Positions 9,495-18,104 of a stretch of 64,000 bases of DNA are shown piece by piece. The stretch comes from Bosea sp. BIWAKO-01 (GTDB taxonomy: Bacteria; Pseudomonadota; Alphaproteobacteria; Rhizobiales; Beijerinckiaceae): positions 3,622,501 through 3,686,500 of the forward strand of contig NZ_BCQA01000001.1 of NCBI RefSeq assembly GCF_001748145.1. Reading direction: 5' to 3'. The notes under the pieces are model-generated. The model was not told the origin of the DNA and did not search any database. It saw only the letters and a list, made by a program, of their open reading frames with translations. Each line of letters begins with the position of its first letter. The first letter of the stretch is position 1. A program made the translations under genes and the position numbers.

Positions 9495-10100
9495 ATGCGC
9501 GCGCTCTCTGCCAGTCTCTTCGCGGCAGCTCTCGTCCTGACCAGCAGTATCGTGCAGGCTCAGGCGCCCGCGACACGGGTGCGCGGCACGGTCGAGAAAC
9601 TCGAAGGCTCGGCGCTGATCGTGAAGACGCCGAGCGGCGAGGACGTCGTGGTCGCCCTGGCCCCCGGCTACTCGGTTGGAGGGGTGGTCAAGGCCAGCAC
9701 AAACGACATCAAGAAGGGCAGCTTCGTGGGCGTCGGTGCGCGGCCGCAGGCTGACGGCACGCTTCTCGCCGTCCAGGTCCTGATCTTTCCCGAGGCGATG
9801 CGCGGGACGGGCGAAGGGCACAGGGCCTGGGGAGTCCTGCCAGATAGCACCATGACCAATGCGACCGTGGCAGAGACGGTTTCGCGCGTCGACGGCGCCA
9901 ATCTCGTCCTGACCTATCCCGGTGGCGAGCAAAAGGTAACGATCACGCCTGAGGCCAATATCATCATGGCCGCCCCCGCCGAAGCGTCCGAGCTGTCGCC
10001 GGGGGCGCAGGTCGCGTTCACGGCGACGCGCCAGGCTGGCGGCGGTCTTCTTGCCAACCGAGTCACGATCGCGAAACAGGGCGCCCAGTTGCCGCTCTGA
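9495..10100 (+). CDS. Exported DUF5666-like protein
   Basis: A 201-residue predicted periplasmic protein. A signal peptide (about residues 1-23, ending QAQA) is followed by two beta-rich repeats, each starting with a 'V..L.G..L.V..P.G....V' pattern (residues 29-105 and 120-195). This is the OB-like arrangement of DUF5666 proteins. No catalytic residues are recognised. ATG 9495 has a GGAG-type site just upstream; open frame further upstream is antisense to ychF and is ignored. The gene sits alone between pth and ychF in the opposite orientation. The function is unknown. Confidence 0.8.
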   Translation: MRALSASLFAAALVLTSSIVQAQAPATRVRGTVEKLEGSALIVKTPSGEDVVVALAPGYSVGGVVKASTNDIKKGSFVGVGARPQADGTLLAVQVLIFPEAMRGTGEGHRAWGVLPDSTMTNATVAETVSRVDGANLVLTYPGGEQKVTITPEANIIMAAPAEASELSPGAQVAFTATRQAGGGLLANRVTIAKQGAQLPL

Positions 10101-10107
10101 TCCATCG

Positions 10108-10134
10108 CCCGAAAAGTGGATTGCAGTTTTCGGG
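10108..10134. repeat. Palindromic intergenic element (gaaaagtgg type)
   Basis: An 8-bp perfect inverted repeat, CCCGAAAA ... TTTTCGGG, with an 11-base loop, lies 8 bases after the DUF5666 gene stop. The core resembles a palindrome that recurs between genes in many Hyphomicrobiales genomes; that comparison is from memory, and only one copy is in this window. It may also serve as a terminator. Confidence 0.55.
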
Positions 10135-10155
10135 AAAGCCGATGCAAACACGGAA

Positions 10156-10204
10156 AGGCTCGTTCGTCTCACCCGATACGAGATCCGGTCCGATGAACGA
10201 GCCT
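10156..10204. terminator. Long hairpin between convergent genes
   Basis: A 10-bp perfect stem (10156-10165 with 10195-10204, AGGCTCGTTC and its complement) encloses a 29-base loop. It ends one base before the pth stop. It lies where two transcripts converge and may end one or both. There is no long T-run, so it is not a textbook terminator. Confidence 0.4.
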
Positions 10205-10205
10205 C

Positions 10206-10820
10206 TTAGTCCTCGGCCTTCTCGCCGAGGCGCTTCACCGCGGCGTGGCCGCGCGCGTCCATGAAGAGATGCACCTTGTTCTGGAAGCCAGCATCGTCGC
10301 CGGCGGCGAGCAGAGTGGCGTAATCGGCGCAGGCCGTGCAGAGATCCTCGACCCAGGGCTGCTCAGCCTTGCCGAAATCGTTCAGCACATAGGCATGGAC
10401 GAGGGCCTTGTCGCCGGGATGGCCGATGCCCATGCGGACGCGGCGGTAGTCGTTGCCGATCGCGGCCGTCATCGAGCGCAGCCCGTTATGGCCGGCATTG
10501 CCGCCTCCAAGCTTCACGCGCAGCTTGGCCGGAGCGAGATCGAGTTCGTCATGGAAAGCGATCACGTCGGCGGGGGCGATCTTGAAGAAGCGAGCCGCCT
10601 CGCCGACCGCGCGGCCGGATTCGTTCATATAGGTCTGCGGCTTGAGCAGGATGACCTTCTCGCTACCGATCGTCGCCTCGCAAGCCTCGCCCTGGAAGCG
10701 CGAGCGCCAGGGGGAGGCCCGGTATGTCCGGGCAATCGTCTCGACCGCCATGAAGCCGATATTGTGGCGGTTGCGGGCATAGCGCGCGCCAGGATTGCCG
10801 AGACCGGCAAAGATCAGCAT
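10206..10820 (-). CDS. pth: Peptidyl-tRNA hydrolase
   Basis: Pth (204 aa) frees tRNA from prematurely released peptidyl-tRNA. The N-terminal [18 protein letters not shown] block holds the catalytic His19 and a substrate-binding Asn. [10 protein letters not shown] and the [18 protein letters not shown] block with its catalytic Asp are intact. It is slightly longer than the E. coli enzyme because of a charged C-terminal tail, which is common in alphaproteobacteria. It follows rplY on the same strand, 120 bases downstream, the usual rplY-pth order. Confidence 0.97.
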   Translation of the reverse strand: MLIFAGLGNPGARYARNRHNIGFMAVETIARTYRASPWRSRFQGEACEATIGSEKVILLKPQTYMNESGRAVGEAARFFKIAPADVIAFHDELDLAPAKLRVKLGGGNAGHNGLRSMTAAIGNDYRRVRMGIGHPGDKALVHAYVLNDFGKAEQPWVEDLCTACADYATLLAAGDDAGFQNKVHLFMDARGHAAVKRLGEKAED

Positions 10821-10879
10821 GGCAGGTCACTCCGGCAGTCGGGAGGGGCTGGCGGTGCTGTGCCTCCCTCCAAAGCAAG

Positions 10880-10900
10880 ACGGCCGGGAAACCCGGCCGT
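10880..10900 (-). terminator. GC-rich hairpin between rplY and pth
   Basis: A 9-bp stem, ACGGCCGGG / CCCGGCCGT, with a 3-base loop lies 40 bases after the rplY stop and 60 bases before the pth start. No T-run follows on the minus strand, so it may attenuate or process the transcript more than end it. Confidence 0.4.
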
Positions 10901-10940
10901 CCAAGTGGTCTCGCGAAGGCAGCGCCGAAGCGCGGCATCC

Positions 10941-11561
10941 TCAGGCCTTGGCGGCCTCGGTGCCTTCGGCTGCGCCCTCGGCAGCAGCATCCTCGATCAC
11001 CGACGGCGCCACGATCGTGACCAGCGTCAGGTTCTCGCGGGTGGTCAGGCTGACGCCTGCCGGCAGCTTGATGTCGTTGACATGGACGGAGGTGCCAACG
11101 CCCAGGCCAGCGACGGAGACGTCGAGGGCTTCGGGGATGTTCTCAGGCGCGACGTCGATTTCAACGTTGTGCTCGACGATCTGCAGGGTGCCGCCGGACT
11201 TCAGGCCGGGGCAGGCCTCCTGATCGACGACGTGGACCGGAACCATGACCTTGATGGTCTGGCCGGCGGCGACGCGCAGGAAGTCGACGTGAATCGGGAA
11301 ATCCTTGACCGGGTCGAGCTGGTAGTCGCGCGGAATGACGCGCGTCTTCTTGCCGCCGACATTGACCTCGAAGATCGTGGTCAGGAAGTGGCCGCCATAG
11401 ATCAGCAGGCGGGTCTGGTTGGCGTTGAGCGCGATCGCCTGCGGGGCTTCGCCCGCACCATAGATCACAGCAGGAGTCTGGCCTTGACGACGAACTGCCC
11501 GGGCGGCCCCCTTGCCGACCTGGGTGCGCGCCGAAGCCTCGATTTGCTTCACGGCGGTCAT
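10941..11561 (-). CDS. rplY: 50S ribosomal protein L25/general stress protein Ctc
   Basis: The long (206 aa) form of L25. The N-terminal domain (about 1-95), with RTQVGKGAARAVRRQGQTPAVIYG, binds 5S rRNA. The C-terminal beta domain of the Ctc/TL5 type spans about residues 100-190, and an Ala/Glu-rich tail follows. The start has a GAGGA ribosome site 6 bases upstream. pth is next on the same strand. Confidence 0.97.
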   Translation of the reverse strand: MTAVKQIEASARTQVGKGAARAVRRQGQTPAVIYGAGEAPQAIALNANQTRLLIYGGHFLTTIFEVNVGGKKTRVIPRDYQLDPVKDFPIHVDFLRVAAGQTIKVMVPVHVVDQEACPGLKSGGTLQIVEHNVEIDVAPENIPEALDVSVAGLGVGTSVHVNDIKLPAGVSLTTRENLTLVTIVAPSVIEDAAAEGAAEGTEAAKA

Positions 11562-11591
11562 GATGATGGTCCTCGTTTTCTTGATAAAGAC

Positions 11592-11613
11592 ACGGCCGCC
11601 CGATGGCGGCCGT
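11592..11613 (-). other. Hairpin in the rplY 5' region
   Basis: A 9-bp perfect stem, ACGGCCGCC / GGCGGCCGT, with a CGAT loop lies 31 bases upstream of the rplY start and 100 bases downstream of the VUT gene stop. It could end the queC-VUT transcript or sit in the rplY leader. No T-run supports a simple terminator. Confidence 0.4.
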
Positions 11614-11712
11614 CTTGGTCTCGCGCCCGTGCCTCCAAGGGTGTCAGTCGGGCGCGAGGAGGCTCATAGGCGAAAATGCGGGAAAGCTCAACCCGGGGAA
11701 GGGTGGTTCCGC

Positions 11713-12276
11713 TCAGGCGGCGACCAGTCCCAGGCGCTCGTCGCGCCGGCGCAGCAGGTGCATCAGCGGCAGCGCCAGCAGCACCATCCAGGCCTTGCCG
11801 ATGATCTGGCCCGCCAGGAAGTCGAGGCTGCCGAAGGCGAGCCAGAGGAAGACGATGCTGTCGATGACGAGGCCGACCAGGCTGGATGCGATCACGGCCG
11901 TGACGAAGCGGCGGCGCTGCAGCGGCGTGTAGACGGCGAAGTCCGCGAGCTCCGAGAGCAGGAAGGCCGCGACCGAGGCGACGACGATCGCCGGCGGTGC
12001 CAGGAAGCCGGAGATCGCGGCGCCGACGAAGATCGCACCGAGTCCGACCTTGGCACCGAGGCGGCGCTGGACGATGTCGCGCAGCACGAGGGCAAGGCCG
12101 ATCATCAGCACGCCGCTCGGCGCCTTGATGCCCGGCGCGACCGGCACGAGGCAAGGACCGTTCGGCACGCAGACCGTGCCGACATTGCCGAGCATCCAGT
12201 TCGCGGCGGGGATGGTGAGCGTGAAAAGGACGAGGGCGACCAGCCCTTCGGTCCAGCGCTGCTGATCAGGATTCAT
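11713..12276 (-). CDS. VUT-family (YhhQ-like) transporter, probable queuosine-precursor importer
   Basis: A 187-residue integral membrane protein with about six hydrophobic helices. The segment [20 protein letters not shown] is characteristic of the VUT/DUF165 family, in which YhhQ imports the queuosine precursors preQ0 and preQ1. ATG 12276 lies 11 bases inside the 3' end of queC, so the two are translationally coupled. The pairing with queC, the preQ0 synthase gene, supports a role in queuosine supply. The substrate remains inference, as VUT proteins can differ. Confidence 0.8.
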   Translation of the reverse strand: MNPDQQRWTEGLVALVLFTLTIPAANWMLGNVGTVCVPNGPCLVPVAPGIKAPSGVLMIGLALVLRDIVQRRLGAKVGLGAIFVGAAISGFLAPPAIVVASVAAFLLSELADFAVYTPLQRRRFVTAVIASSLVGLVIDSIVFLWLAFGSLDFLAGQIIGKAWMVLLALPLMHLLRRRDERLGLVAA

Positions 12277-13012
12277 AGGATGGTCCAGTGTCGTCCGGTG
12301 AACAGAGAAAGCCGGCATAGCCCTTCGCCCGCAGCTCGCAGGCAGGGCAGGTTCCGCAACCATAGCCCCAGGAATGGCGTGTCGTCCGGTTGCCGAGATA
12401 GCAGCTATGGCTGTCCTCGACCACCAGATCGAGCAACGTCTCGCCGCCAAGCTCGCGGGCCAGTACGAAGGTTTGCGCCTTGTCGCGCCACATCAGCGGC
12501 GTGTGCAGCACCAATCGGCGATCGAGCCCGAGATTGAGCGCGACCTGCATCGCCTTGATGGTGTCGTCACGGCAATCGGGATAGCCGGAATAATCGGTCT
12601 CGCAGACGCCAAGCACGATGTGCCTGCAGTTTCGGCGATACGCCAGCGCAGCGGCGAAGGTCAGGAAAATCAGGTTCCGTCCCGGCACGAAGGTCGTCGG
12701 CAACCCGGTATCGGCGAAGGCGATCTCGCTCTCCCGCGTCAGCGCGGTCTCGGAAATCGAGCCGAGCGCAGCGAGGTCGATGATGTGGTCCGGCCCCAGC
12801 CGTTCGGCATAGGTTGACGACAGGGTGGGCAGCCTGTCGCGAATGGCGAGCCGGCAGTCCATCTCGACGCGGTGCCGCTGGCCGTAATCGAAGCCGACGG
12901 TCTCGACCGAGCCGAAGCGTGCAAGGGCCCAGGCGAGCGTGACGGTCGAATCCTGCCCGCCCGAGAACAGGACGAGTGCGCGGCCTTCGCCGGTCGTGGC
13001 TGCCGTCATCAT
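12266..13012 (-). CDS. queC: 7-cyano-7-deazaguanine (preQ0) synthase
   Basis: QueC (248 aa) makes preQ0 from 7-carboxy-7-deazaguanine, ammonia and ATP, on the way to queuosine in tRNA. The PP-loop FSGGQDST is at residues 16-23. The C-terminal zinc site is seen as C-x-L...YGCGTCPAC, four cysteines. [15 protein letters not shown] and [11 protein letters not shown] are family blocks. Full length. It starts 10 bases after prs ends and overlaps the VUT transporter gene. queD and queE are not in the window. Confidence 0.97.
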   Translation of the reverse strand: MMTAATTGEGRALVLFSGGQDSTVTLAWALARFGSVETVGFDYGQRHRVEMDCRLAIRDRLPTLSSTYAERLGPDHIIDLAALGSISETALTRESEIAFADTGLPTTFVPGRNLIFLTFAAALAYRRNCRHIVLGVCETDYSGYPDCRDDTIKAMQVALNLGLDRRLVLHTPLMWRDKAQTFVLARELGGETLLDLVVEDSHSCYLGNRTTRHSWGYGCGTCPACELRAKGYAGFLCSPDDTGPSYES

Positions 13013-13022
13013 GCCAGCCCGT

Positions 13023-13967
13023 TCAGTCGAACAGGCTGGAGACGCTCGATTCGCTCGCGGTGCGCTCGATCGCCTCGCCCATCAGGTTGGCAATGGAAAT
13101 GACGCGGATGTTGCGCGCCACCTTCACGGCCTCGGTCGGCATGATCGAATCGGTGATCACCAACTCCTTGAGCTTGGAATTGGCGATGCGTGCGACTGCG
13201 CCACCCGACAGCACGCCATGGGTGATGTAGGCGTAGACTTCCCTGGCGCCTTCCGCGAGCAATGCTTCTGCGGCGTTGCAGAGCGTTCCGCCGGAATCGA
13301 CGATATCGTCAAGCAGGATGCAGGAGCGGCCCTCGACCGAGCCGATGATGTTCATCACCTCGGATTCGCCCGGCCGGTCGCGGCGCTTGTCGACGATGGC
13401 GAGCGGAGCGTCGATACGCTTGGCCAGCGCCCGGGCACGGACCACGCCGCCGACATCCGGTGAAACGACCATGGCGTTCTTGTAGTCGAGCCGTTCCTTG
13501 ATATCGCGCGCCATCAATGGCGCGCCGAACAGGTTGTCGGTCGGGATGTCGAAGAAGCCCTGGATCTGCCCGGCATGGAGATCAAGCGTCAGAACGCGGT
13601 CGACGCCGGCATGGGTGATGAGATTGGCGACGAGCTTGGCCGAGATCGGCGTGCGGCCCGAGGCACGGCGATCCTGCCGGGCATAGCCGAAATAGGGGAT
13701 CACCGCGGTGATGCGCCGTGCCGACGAACGGCGCAGGGCATCCGTGATGATCAACAGCTCCATCAGGTGGTCATTGGTGGGGAAGGAGGTCGATTGGATG
13801 ACGAAGACGTCCTGCCCGCGAACATTCTCCTGGATCTCGACGAAGACCTCCATGTCGGCGAAACGCCGGACCTGGGCCTTGGCAAGAGGGATTTCGAGGG
13901 AGGCACAAATCGCTTCGGCGAGCGGCCGGTTCGAGTTTCCGGCGACGACTTTGAACGAAGAGGGCAT
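13023..13967 (-). CDS. prs: Ribose-phosphate pyrophosphokinase
   Basis: Prs (about 314 aa) makes PRPP from ribose 5-phosphate and ATP, feeding Apt and nucleotide synthesis. The start of the conserved domain is [24 protein letters not shown] is the flexible loop, and [14 protein letters not shown] is the PRPP-binding motif. ATG 13967 gives the family length. In-frame ATGs at 14033 and 14096 would add 22 or 43 unconserved residues, and none of the three has a strong ribosome site, so the start is uncertain. queC follows closely on the same strand. Confidence 0.95.
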   Translation of the reverse strand: MPSSFKVVAGNSNRPLAEAICASLEIPLAKAQVRRFADMEVFVEIQENVRGQDVFVIQSTSFPTNDHLMELLIITDALRRSSARRITAVIPYFGYARQDRRASGRTPISAKLVANLITHAGVDRVLTLDLHAGQIQGFFDIPTDNLFGAPLMARDIKERLDYKNAMVVSPDVGGVVRARALAKRIDAPLAIVDKRRDRPGESEVMNIIGSVEGRSCILLDDIVDSGGTLCNAAEALLAEGAREVYAYITHGVLSGGAVARIANSKLKELVITDSIMPTEAVKVARNIRVISIANLMGEAIERTASESSVSSLFD

Positions 13968-14123
13968 GCCGTGGCGCACCGTGGGGACTGGCTGGGCGGG
14001 AGTCGTGAGACCGGCTGAATTCGCAGCGCTCATAACAGCGCCATGACAATGAGTCGACCGCTGCACTGCAAAAACAGTGCGCGAATCACACCTCACCCCA
14101 CTGCGTTCAGCGGGATGCTCCGC

Positions 14124-14684
14124 TCAGGAGCGCTTGCCGTTGGTCGCAGCAGCCGTCTTTGTTTTCGCCTTGTCCTTATCCTTGGCGCTGTCCGCGGCAG
14201 GCTTGTCCGGCACCGGAGCGGTCACCAGGAAACTCGCGATCGCGTCCATCGAATCTGACGCTGCCTTGGCGACGATGGTCTGGTCGATGCTCGACCAGGG
14301 GTCGCCGCCGCCGCCGCGCCTGCCGAGGCTCTCGCCCTGCACGCGCTGCGCGCGCTTCTTGCTCTCGTCATAGACGTCCCAGACGAAGGCCAGCGCGGTC
14401 TGGCCGTCTTCCGTCGGCTGGGCGGTCAGATAGCCGCGAACCCGGAAACGGGCGGGCGCATTGCCGGCGACGATCTCCATCTTGCGTTCCGCCGCTGCCT
14501 CGCCGAGCAGGCTGGCGAAATTCGTGGTGACCTGATCGGGCGCACCGGAGATGCTCTGGACCGAGACCGGGACGCCAGGCGCGTCAACGCGCGGACGCGC
14601 AGCCGTGCTGGTGGTTTCCTGGCAGCCTGCGAGCGCAAGCGCGAAAGCTGGCCCCAGAACGAGGCCACTTGAACGATTAAACAT
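14124..14684 (-). CDS. Putative lipoprotein
   Basis: A 186-residue protein with a lipoprotein signal peptide. The lipobox LAGC puts the lipidated Cys at residue 21. The mature part has an RVRGYLTA...TALAFVWDVYD strand-rich core (about residues 80-105) and ends in a Lys/Ala tail with repeated KDKDK/KTKT. GGGAGG lies just upstream of the ATG. It may be anchored in the outer membrane. I recognise no named family, and the function is unknown. It stands alone between prs and the M24-fold gene, on the same strand as both. Confidence 0.75.
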   Translation of the reverse strand: MFNRSSGLVLGPAFALALAGCQETTSTAARPRVDAPGVPVSVQSISGAPDQVTTNFASLLGEAAAERKMEIVAGNAPARFRVRGYLTAQPTEDGQTALAFVWDVYDESKKRAQRVQGESLGRRGGGGDPWSSIDQTIVAKAASDSMDAIASFLVTAPVPDKPAADSAKDKDKAKTKTAAATNGKRS

Positions 14685-14744
14685 GACGCCTCCCGCTTAT
14701 TGCGTACGGGTTTGCTGAGGATTCCCTGCGTGACCCTTGTAGGG

Positions 14745-15896
14745 TCAACGGATCGCAAGGTCCAGATCGGGTAAGTTCAGGGTTTCTGCTGCTGTTTCGC
14801 CGACGAGATAGGTGCGGCCGAGGCACATCGCGGTCTCGCTTGCCGAATCCATCAGAATCATATGGGCGAACATCACCATGCCCGGAACGATCGGCCTGTC
14901 GTTGCTCTCGTAGAACATCGGCCAGTCCATCCAGCTCGGCGTGAACTTTGCGCCAAGCGAGTAGCCGCAGGCATTGAGTCGGTGGCTGGAAAGACCGTGT
15001 TCGTCGAAAACCCGGGCATGGGCGGCGAAGACATCGCCTGCCGTCCGCCCTGGCTTCAGTTCAGCCTCGCAGGCGAGGAGAGCCGCCTTGGCGGCTTCAT
15101 GATAGCGCAGATGCAGCGGGCGGGGCTCTCCGACCACGACGGTTCGCATGATCGCAGCATGGTAGTGCCTGTCGACGCCCGCGAATTCGAGCGTGATCTG
15201 GTCCTGCGCGTCGAGCGTCCGGCGGCCCGATTTGTAGCGGCAGAGCAGGGCGTCACGGCCGGAGCCGATGATGAACTCGTTGGCCGGATAGTCGCCGCCA
15301 CCCGCGAAGATCGCGTTGTGCTGTGCGGCCAGGATCTCGCCCTCGTCGGCGCCAGCCCGGATCAGGCCGAGCGCCGCGCTGTCGGCCGCGTCGGATAGAG
15401 CGGCCGCGCGTCGGACACAGGCAATCTCTGCAGCCGATTTCACGGCGCGCAGCCGTGTCACGATCGTCGAGCTATCGATGAGATCGCTGACGTCTGCGAA
15501 GGCCGCCTCCAGCTTGCGGCCGTTTGCCGCGACGAGGCCGTAGGATTCAAACTCCACGCCGATGCGCTTGCCGGTCAGGCCGAAATCCTGTGCCAGCATG
15601 AGCAGGTCACGCGCGGGGTTCGCGTCGCGGCCATCCTTCCAGATGCGGATATCGGTCAGATTCGAGGTGTGCTGGGCTTGGCGCAAATCGGCGGAGCGGG
15701 TCAGCAACGCCATGTCGCCATCGGCCTTCACCACAAGGCACTGGAAGAAGCAGAAGCCGAAAGTGTCATAGCCCGTCAGCCAGAACATCGATTCCTGCTG
15801 GAACAGGAAGAGCGCATCGAGCCGCTCGGCTTGCATCGCCGCCAGCAGGACAGCACGCCGGCGGGCGAATTCGGCGGGTGAAAAGTGCAGGGCCAT
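14745..15896 (-). CDS. M24 (creatinase/prolidase-fold) protein lacking canonical metal ligands
   Basis: A 383-residue protein with the two-domain M24 layout: an N-terminal creatinase domain (about 10-145) and a C-terminal pita-bread domain (155-375). Metal-dependent M24 enzymes use Asp, Asp, His, Glu, Glu. Here the positions appear as Glu237 (LEFAG), Ala247/248 (HAAIMRT), Tyr312 (GYSLG), His345 (FAHMI) and a non-acidic residue in MCLGRT. A metal site is therefore unlikely. Creatinase is a known metal-free member, and ectoine hydrolase is another related branch. A hydrolase of a small guanidino- or amide compound is possible, but calling it Xaa-Pro peptidase would mislead. ATG 15896 starts the conserved region. 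Confidence 0.82.
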   Translation of the reverse strand: MALHFSPAEFARRRAVLLAAMQAERLDALFLFQQESMFWLTGYDTFGFCFFQCLVVKADGDMALLTRSADLRQAQHTSNLTDIRIWKDGRDANPARDLLMLAQDFGLTGKRIGVEFESYGLVAANGRKLEAAFADVSDLIDSSTIVTRLRAVKSAAEIACVRRAAALSDAADSAALGLIRAGADEGEILAAQHNAIFAGGGDYPANEFIIGSGRDALLCRYKSGRRTLDAQDQITLEFAGVDRHYHAAIMRTVVVGEPRPLHLRYHEAAKAALLACEAELKPGRTAGDVFAAHARVFDEHGLSSHRLNACGYSLGAKFTPSWMDWPMFYESNDRPIVPGMVMFAHMILMDSASETAMCLGRTYLVGETAAETLNLPDLDLAIR

Positions 15897-16056
15897 GGCT
15901 CGCGAATCCCCTGTGCTGACGTGGGCCTCATGTTTAGGCCGGGCTCGCTCGGGCTCAAAGGAGGTGGACGATGTGCTGCTGCGATTGCGGGCGAGGCCTT
16001 CGTCGCCCATATCAGGCGTGCTATGGAGCGCCGGCATCCGGCCCTGGAGATTGATG

Positions 16057-16311
16057 ATGGCCACGACCTCGAACCGCATACTCGACGATCTCGCTCGTAT
16101 GGTCACCGACGCCGCGGGAGCCGCCCAGGGTGTGCGCCGCGAGGTCGAGACGGTTGCCCGCACGCAGATCGACCGCCTCCTGCGCGAGATGGATGTGGTG
16201 ACACGCGAGGAATTCGAAGCGGTGCGCGAGATGGCGGTTCTGGCGCGTGAAGAGAATGACAAGCTCGCCGCACGGCTGGCTGCACTCGAGGCTGGGCGCG
16301 ACAAGGGCTGA
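16057..16311 (+). CDS. UbiK-like accessory factor (BMFP family)
   Basis: An 84-residue, highly charged, coiled-coil protein. The pattern RILDDLARMVTDAAG then VRREVETVARTQIDRLLREMDVVTREEFEAVREM matches the BMFP/YqiC family, whose E. coli member UbiK assists ubiquinone synthesis at the membrane. An amphipathic N-terminal helix and a trimeric C-terminal coiled coil are expected. ATG 16057 has CTGGAGA six bases upstream; an adjacent ATG at 16054 is possible. Ubiquinone is the substrate of the bc1 complex encoded at the window start, but the two loci are not linked. Confidence 0.82.
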   Translation: MATTSNRILDDLARMVTDAAGAAQGVRREVETVARTQIDRLLREMDVVTREEFEAVREMAVLAREENDKLAARLAALEAGRDKG

Positions 16312-16594
16312 GCCGGCCCGTGTTCCGGCTGTGGACAGCAGCCGGCAGGGATTGAGCCCAGCCCCCGAATCCGCCGAGCCTGCATCAGGTGTTGGGAGCG
16401 TCGTCGCGCCTGCGCTATCGTCGAAGGAGAGGTGATTCGCCGGTCGCATCCGCTTGCGGTGCGTTTGGCGGTCAGGAGGCCATCTAGCGGCTTCCGCAGT
16501 CTTGTTGCGTCCCGCGCTTCCCCGTCGCCGTGTTCCCGTTCTCGAACGAGCTGGACCCGCATTCCCGCGGGGAGCTGGCAGTTGGACCCTGGGC
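16312..16594. other. Intergenic region before the YbjN gene
   Basis: These 283 bases hold no convincing gene. Open frames here have no family resemblance. The promoter of the YbjN gene is presumably in this gap. I see no tRNA or clear hairpin-plus-T terminator. Confidence 0.5.
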
Positions 16595-17101
16595 ATGATG
16601 GACCTTGACCTGGACGCAGAAGCCGAACGGCCTGCCAATCCTCTCGACCTGATCGAGCGCCTCGCCGCACTCAACAACTGGACGTTCGACCGCGACAGCG
16701 ATGACGAGCTCTCCGTCTCCGTCACCGGAGGCTGGTCTGACTATCACGTCGCGATCACCTGGCTCTCCGAAGTGGAGGCGCTCCATATCGCCTGTGCCTT
16801 CGACCTCAAGGTGCCGGAGCGCCGGCGCGGCGAGGTTCTGCAGCTTGTCAGCCTCGTCAACGAGCAGCTCTGGCTCGGCCATTTCGACCTCTGGAGCTCG
16901 GAGAACGTGGTGATGTACCGCCACGCGCTCCTGCTTTCGGGCGGTGCGGAGCCGACCGACGAGCAGGCCGCCGCGCTGATCAAATCGGCGATCGACGCCT
17001 GCGAGCGCTATTTCCAGGCCTTCCACTTCGTGGTCTGGGCCGGCAAGAGCGCGCGCGAAGGGCTCGAGGGGGCGATGCTCGAAACAGTTGGGGAAGCCTG
17101 A
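16595..17101 (+). CDS. YbjN domain-containing protein
   Basis: A 168-residue soluble acidic protein of the YbjN (DUF1790) family, with a fold like type III secretion chaperones. Family features are the N-terminal ANPLDLIERLAALNNWTFDR, the W..YHVAITW strand and LVNEQLWLGHFDLWS. Biochemical function is not established; E. coli YbjN affects motility and stress responses. ATG 16595 or 16598 could be the start, and longer frames upstream are not conserved. proC follows 115 bases downstream on the same strand, a frequent pairing in alphaproteobacteria. Confidence 0.85.
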   Translation: MMDLDLDAEAERPANPLDLIERLAALNNWTFDRDSDDELSVSVTGGWSDYHVAITWLSEVEALHIACAFDLKVPERRRGEVLQLVSLVNEQLWLGHFDLWSSENVVMYRHALLLSGGAEPTDEQAAALIKSAIDACERYFQAFHFVVWAGKSAREGLEGAMLETVGEA

Positions 17102-17116
17102 GACCCTGGTTTCGTC

Positions 17117-17139
17117 ATGCCCGGGCTTGACCCGGGCAT
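17117..17139. repeat. Dispersed-type palindrome (atgcccggg)
   Basis: A near-perfect inverted repeat with arms ATGCCCGGG and CCCGGGCAT around a short centre, located between the YbjN gene and proC. This form is common between genes in Hyphomicrobiales genomes (from memory). Only this copy is seen here, though 33651-33686 holds a related element. Confidence 0.6.
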
Positions 17140-17216
17140 CCGTTGCCGCTTCTGGTCGTGCGATGCCCGGTTCCAGGCCGCGCAAGACGTCACATATCGT
17201 TCCTCGTGAGGCCTCC

Positions 17217-18038
17217 ATGTCCCGTTCCCTGCCGCAAACCCTTGTCCTCATTGGTGCGGGCAAGATGGGAGGCGCCATGCTCGAGGGCTGGCTCCGCATC
17301 GGCATGGATCCGACCGGGATCACGCTGATCGACCCGAAGCCCTCGGACGAGATCGCGACGCTGGCGGCCGAGAAGGGCATCGCGCTCAATCCCGAGACGC
17401 GCTCGGTGCCGCCGACAGAGGTTCTCGTGCTCGCGACCAAGCCGCAGATGCTCGATACGGCAGCGCCCTCGGTCCAGGCGTTCATCCAGCCGCAGACCCT
17501 GCTGATTTCCATTCTGGCCGGCAAGACGCTCGGCGATCTCTCGGCGCGCCTGCCCAATGCCACGGCGATCATTCGCGCGATGCCGAACCTGCCGGCTTCC
17601 GTGCAGCGCGGCGTCACTGCGGCTGCCGCCGGACGGGGCGTCAGTGCTGATCAACGGGCGATGGCGGATGCGCTGCTCGGCAGCATCGGAAAGGTCGAAT
17701 GGCTCGCGACCGAAGGTCTGATCGACGCGGTCACGGCCGTTTCGGGCTCCGGTCCCGCCTATGTCTTCCATCTCGTCGAGTGCCTGGCGGCGGCTGGCGT
17801 CGCAGCGGGACTTCCGGTCGAGACGGCCGAGCGCCTGGCGCGGGGCACCATCGAAGGAGCAGGGGAGATGCTCTATCAATCGCCGCTGTCGCCGGCGACC
17901 TTGCGCCAGAACGTGACCTCGCCTGCCGGAACGACAGCGGCAGCACTCGAAGTGCTGATGGCCGATAACGGACTTGCGCCGCTGATGCGCCGCGCGGTCG
18001 CTGCCGCCAAACGTCGCGCCGAAGAGCTTTCCGGCTGA
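17217..18038 (+). CDS. proC: Pyrroline-5-carboxylate reductase
   Basis: ProC (273 aa) reduces pyrroline-5-carboxylate to proline with NAD(P)H. The N-terminal Rossmann motif is LIGAGKMGGAM. ATKPQMLD is present, and the C-terminal domain has AVSGSGPAYVFHLVE and TSPAGTTAAALEVL, the family signature. ATG 17217 gives the normal length, and earlier in-frame codons run through the upstream palindrome. It is followed by a TetR gene 66 bases downstream on the same strand. Confidence 0.96.
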   Translation: MSRSLPQTLVLIGAGKMGGAMLEGWLRIGMDPTGITLIDPKPSDEIATLAAEKGIALNPETRSVPPTEVLVLATKPQMLDTAAPSVQAFIQPQTLLISILAGKTLGDLSARLPNATAIIRAMPNLPASVQRGVTAAAAGRGVSADQRAMADALLGSIGKVEWLATEGLIDAVTAVSGSGPAYVFHLVECLAAAGVAAGLPVETAERLARGTIEGAGEMLYQSPLSPATLRQNVTSPAGTTAAALEVLMADNGLAPLMRRAVAAAKRRAEELSG

Positions 18039-18104
18039 ATGACCTTTCCTCGGCCGTGATCCAGACCTACCTTTCCGTCATCGCTTTGCGAATGGAGAGG
18101 TCCG

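Noticed and set aside
8163..10100. A 645-codon plus-strand frame across ychF and the DUF5666 gene
   Set aside because: Only the last 201 codons, from ATG 9495, carry a signal peptide and a recognisable domain. The rest is antisense to ychF.
16440..16594. Structured RNA or tRNA before the YbjN gene
   Set aside because: No cloverleaf, SRP or 6S-like pattern could be drawn. Pairings are short and not consistent with a known RNA.
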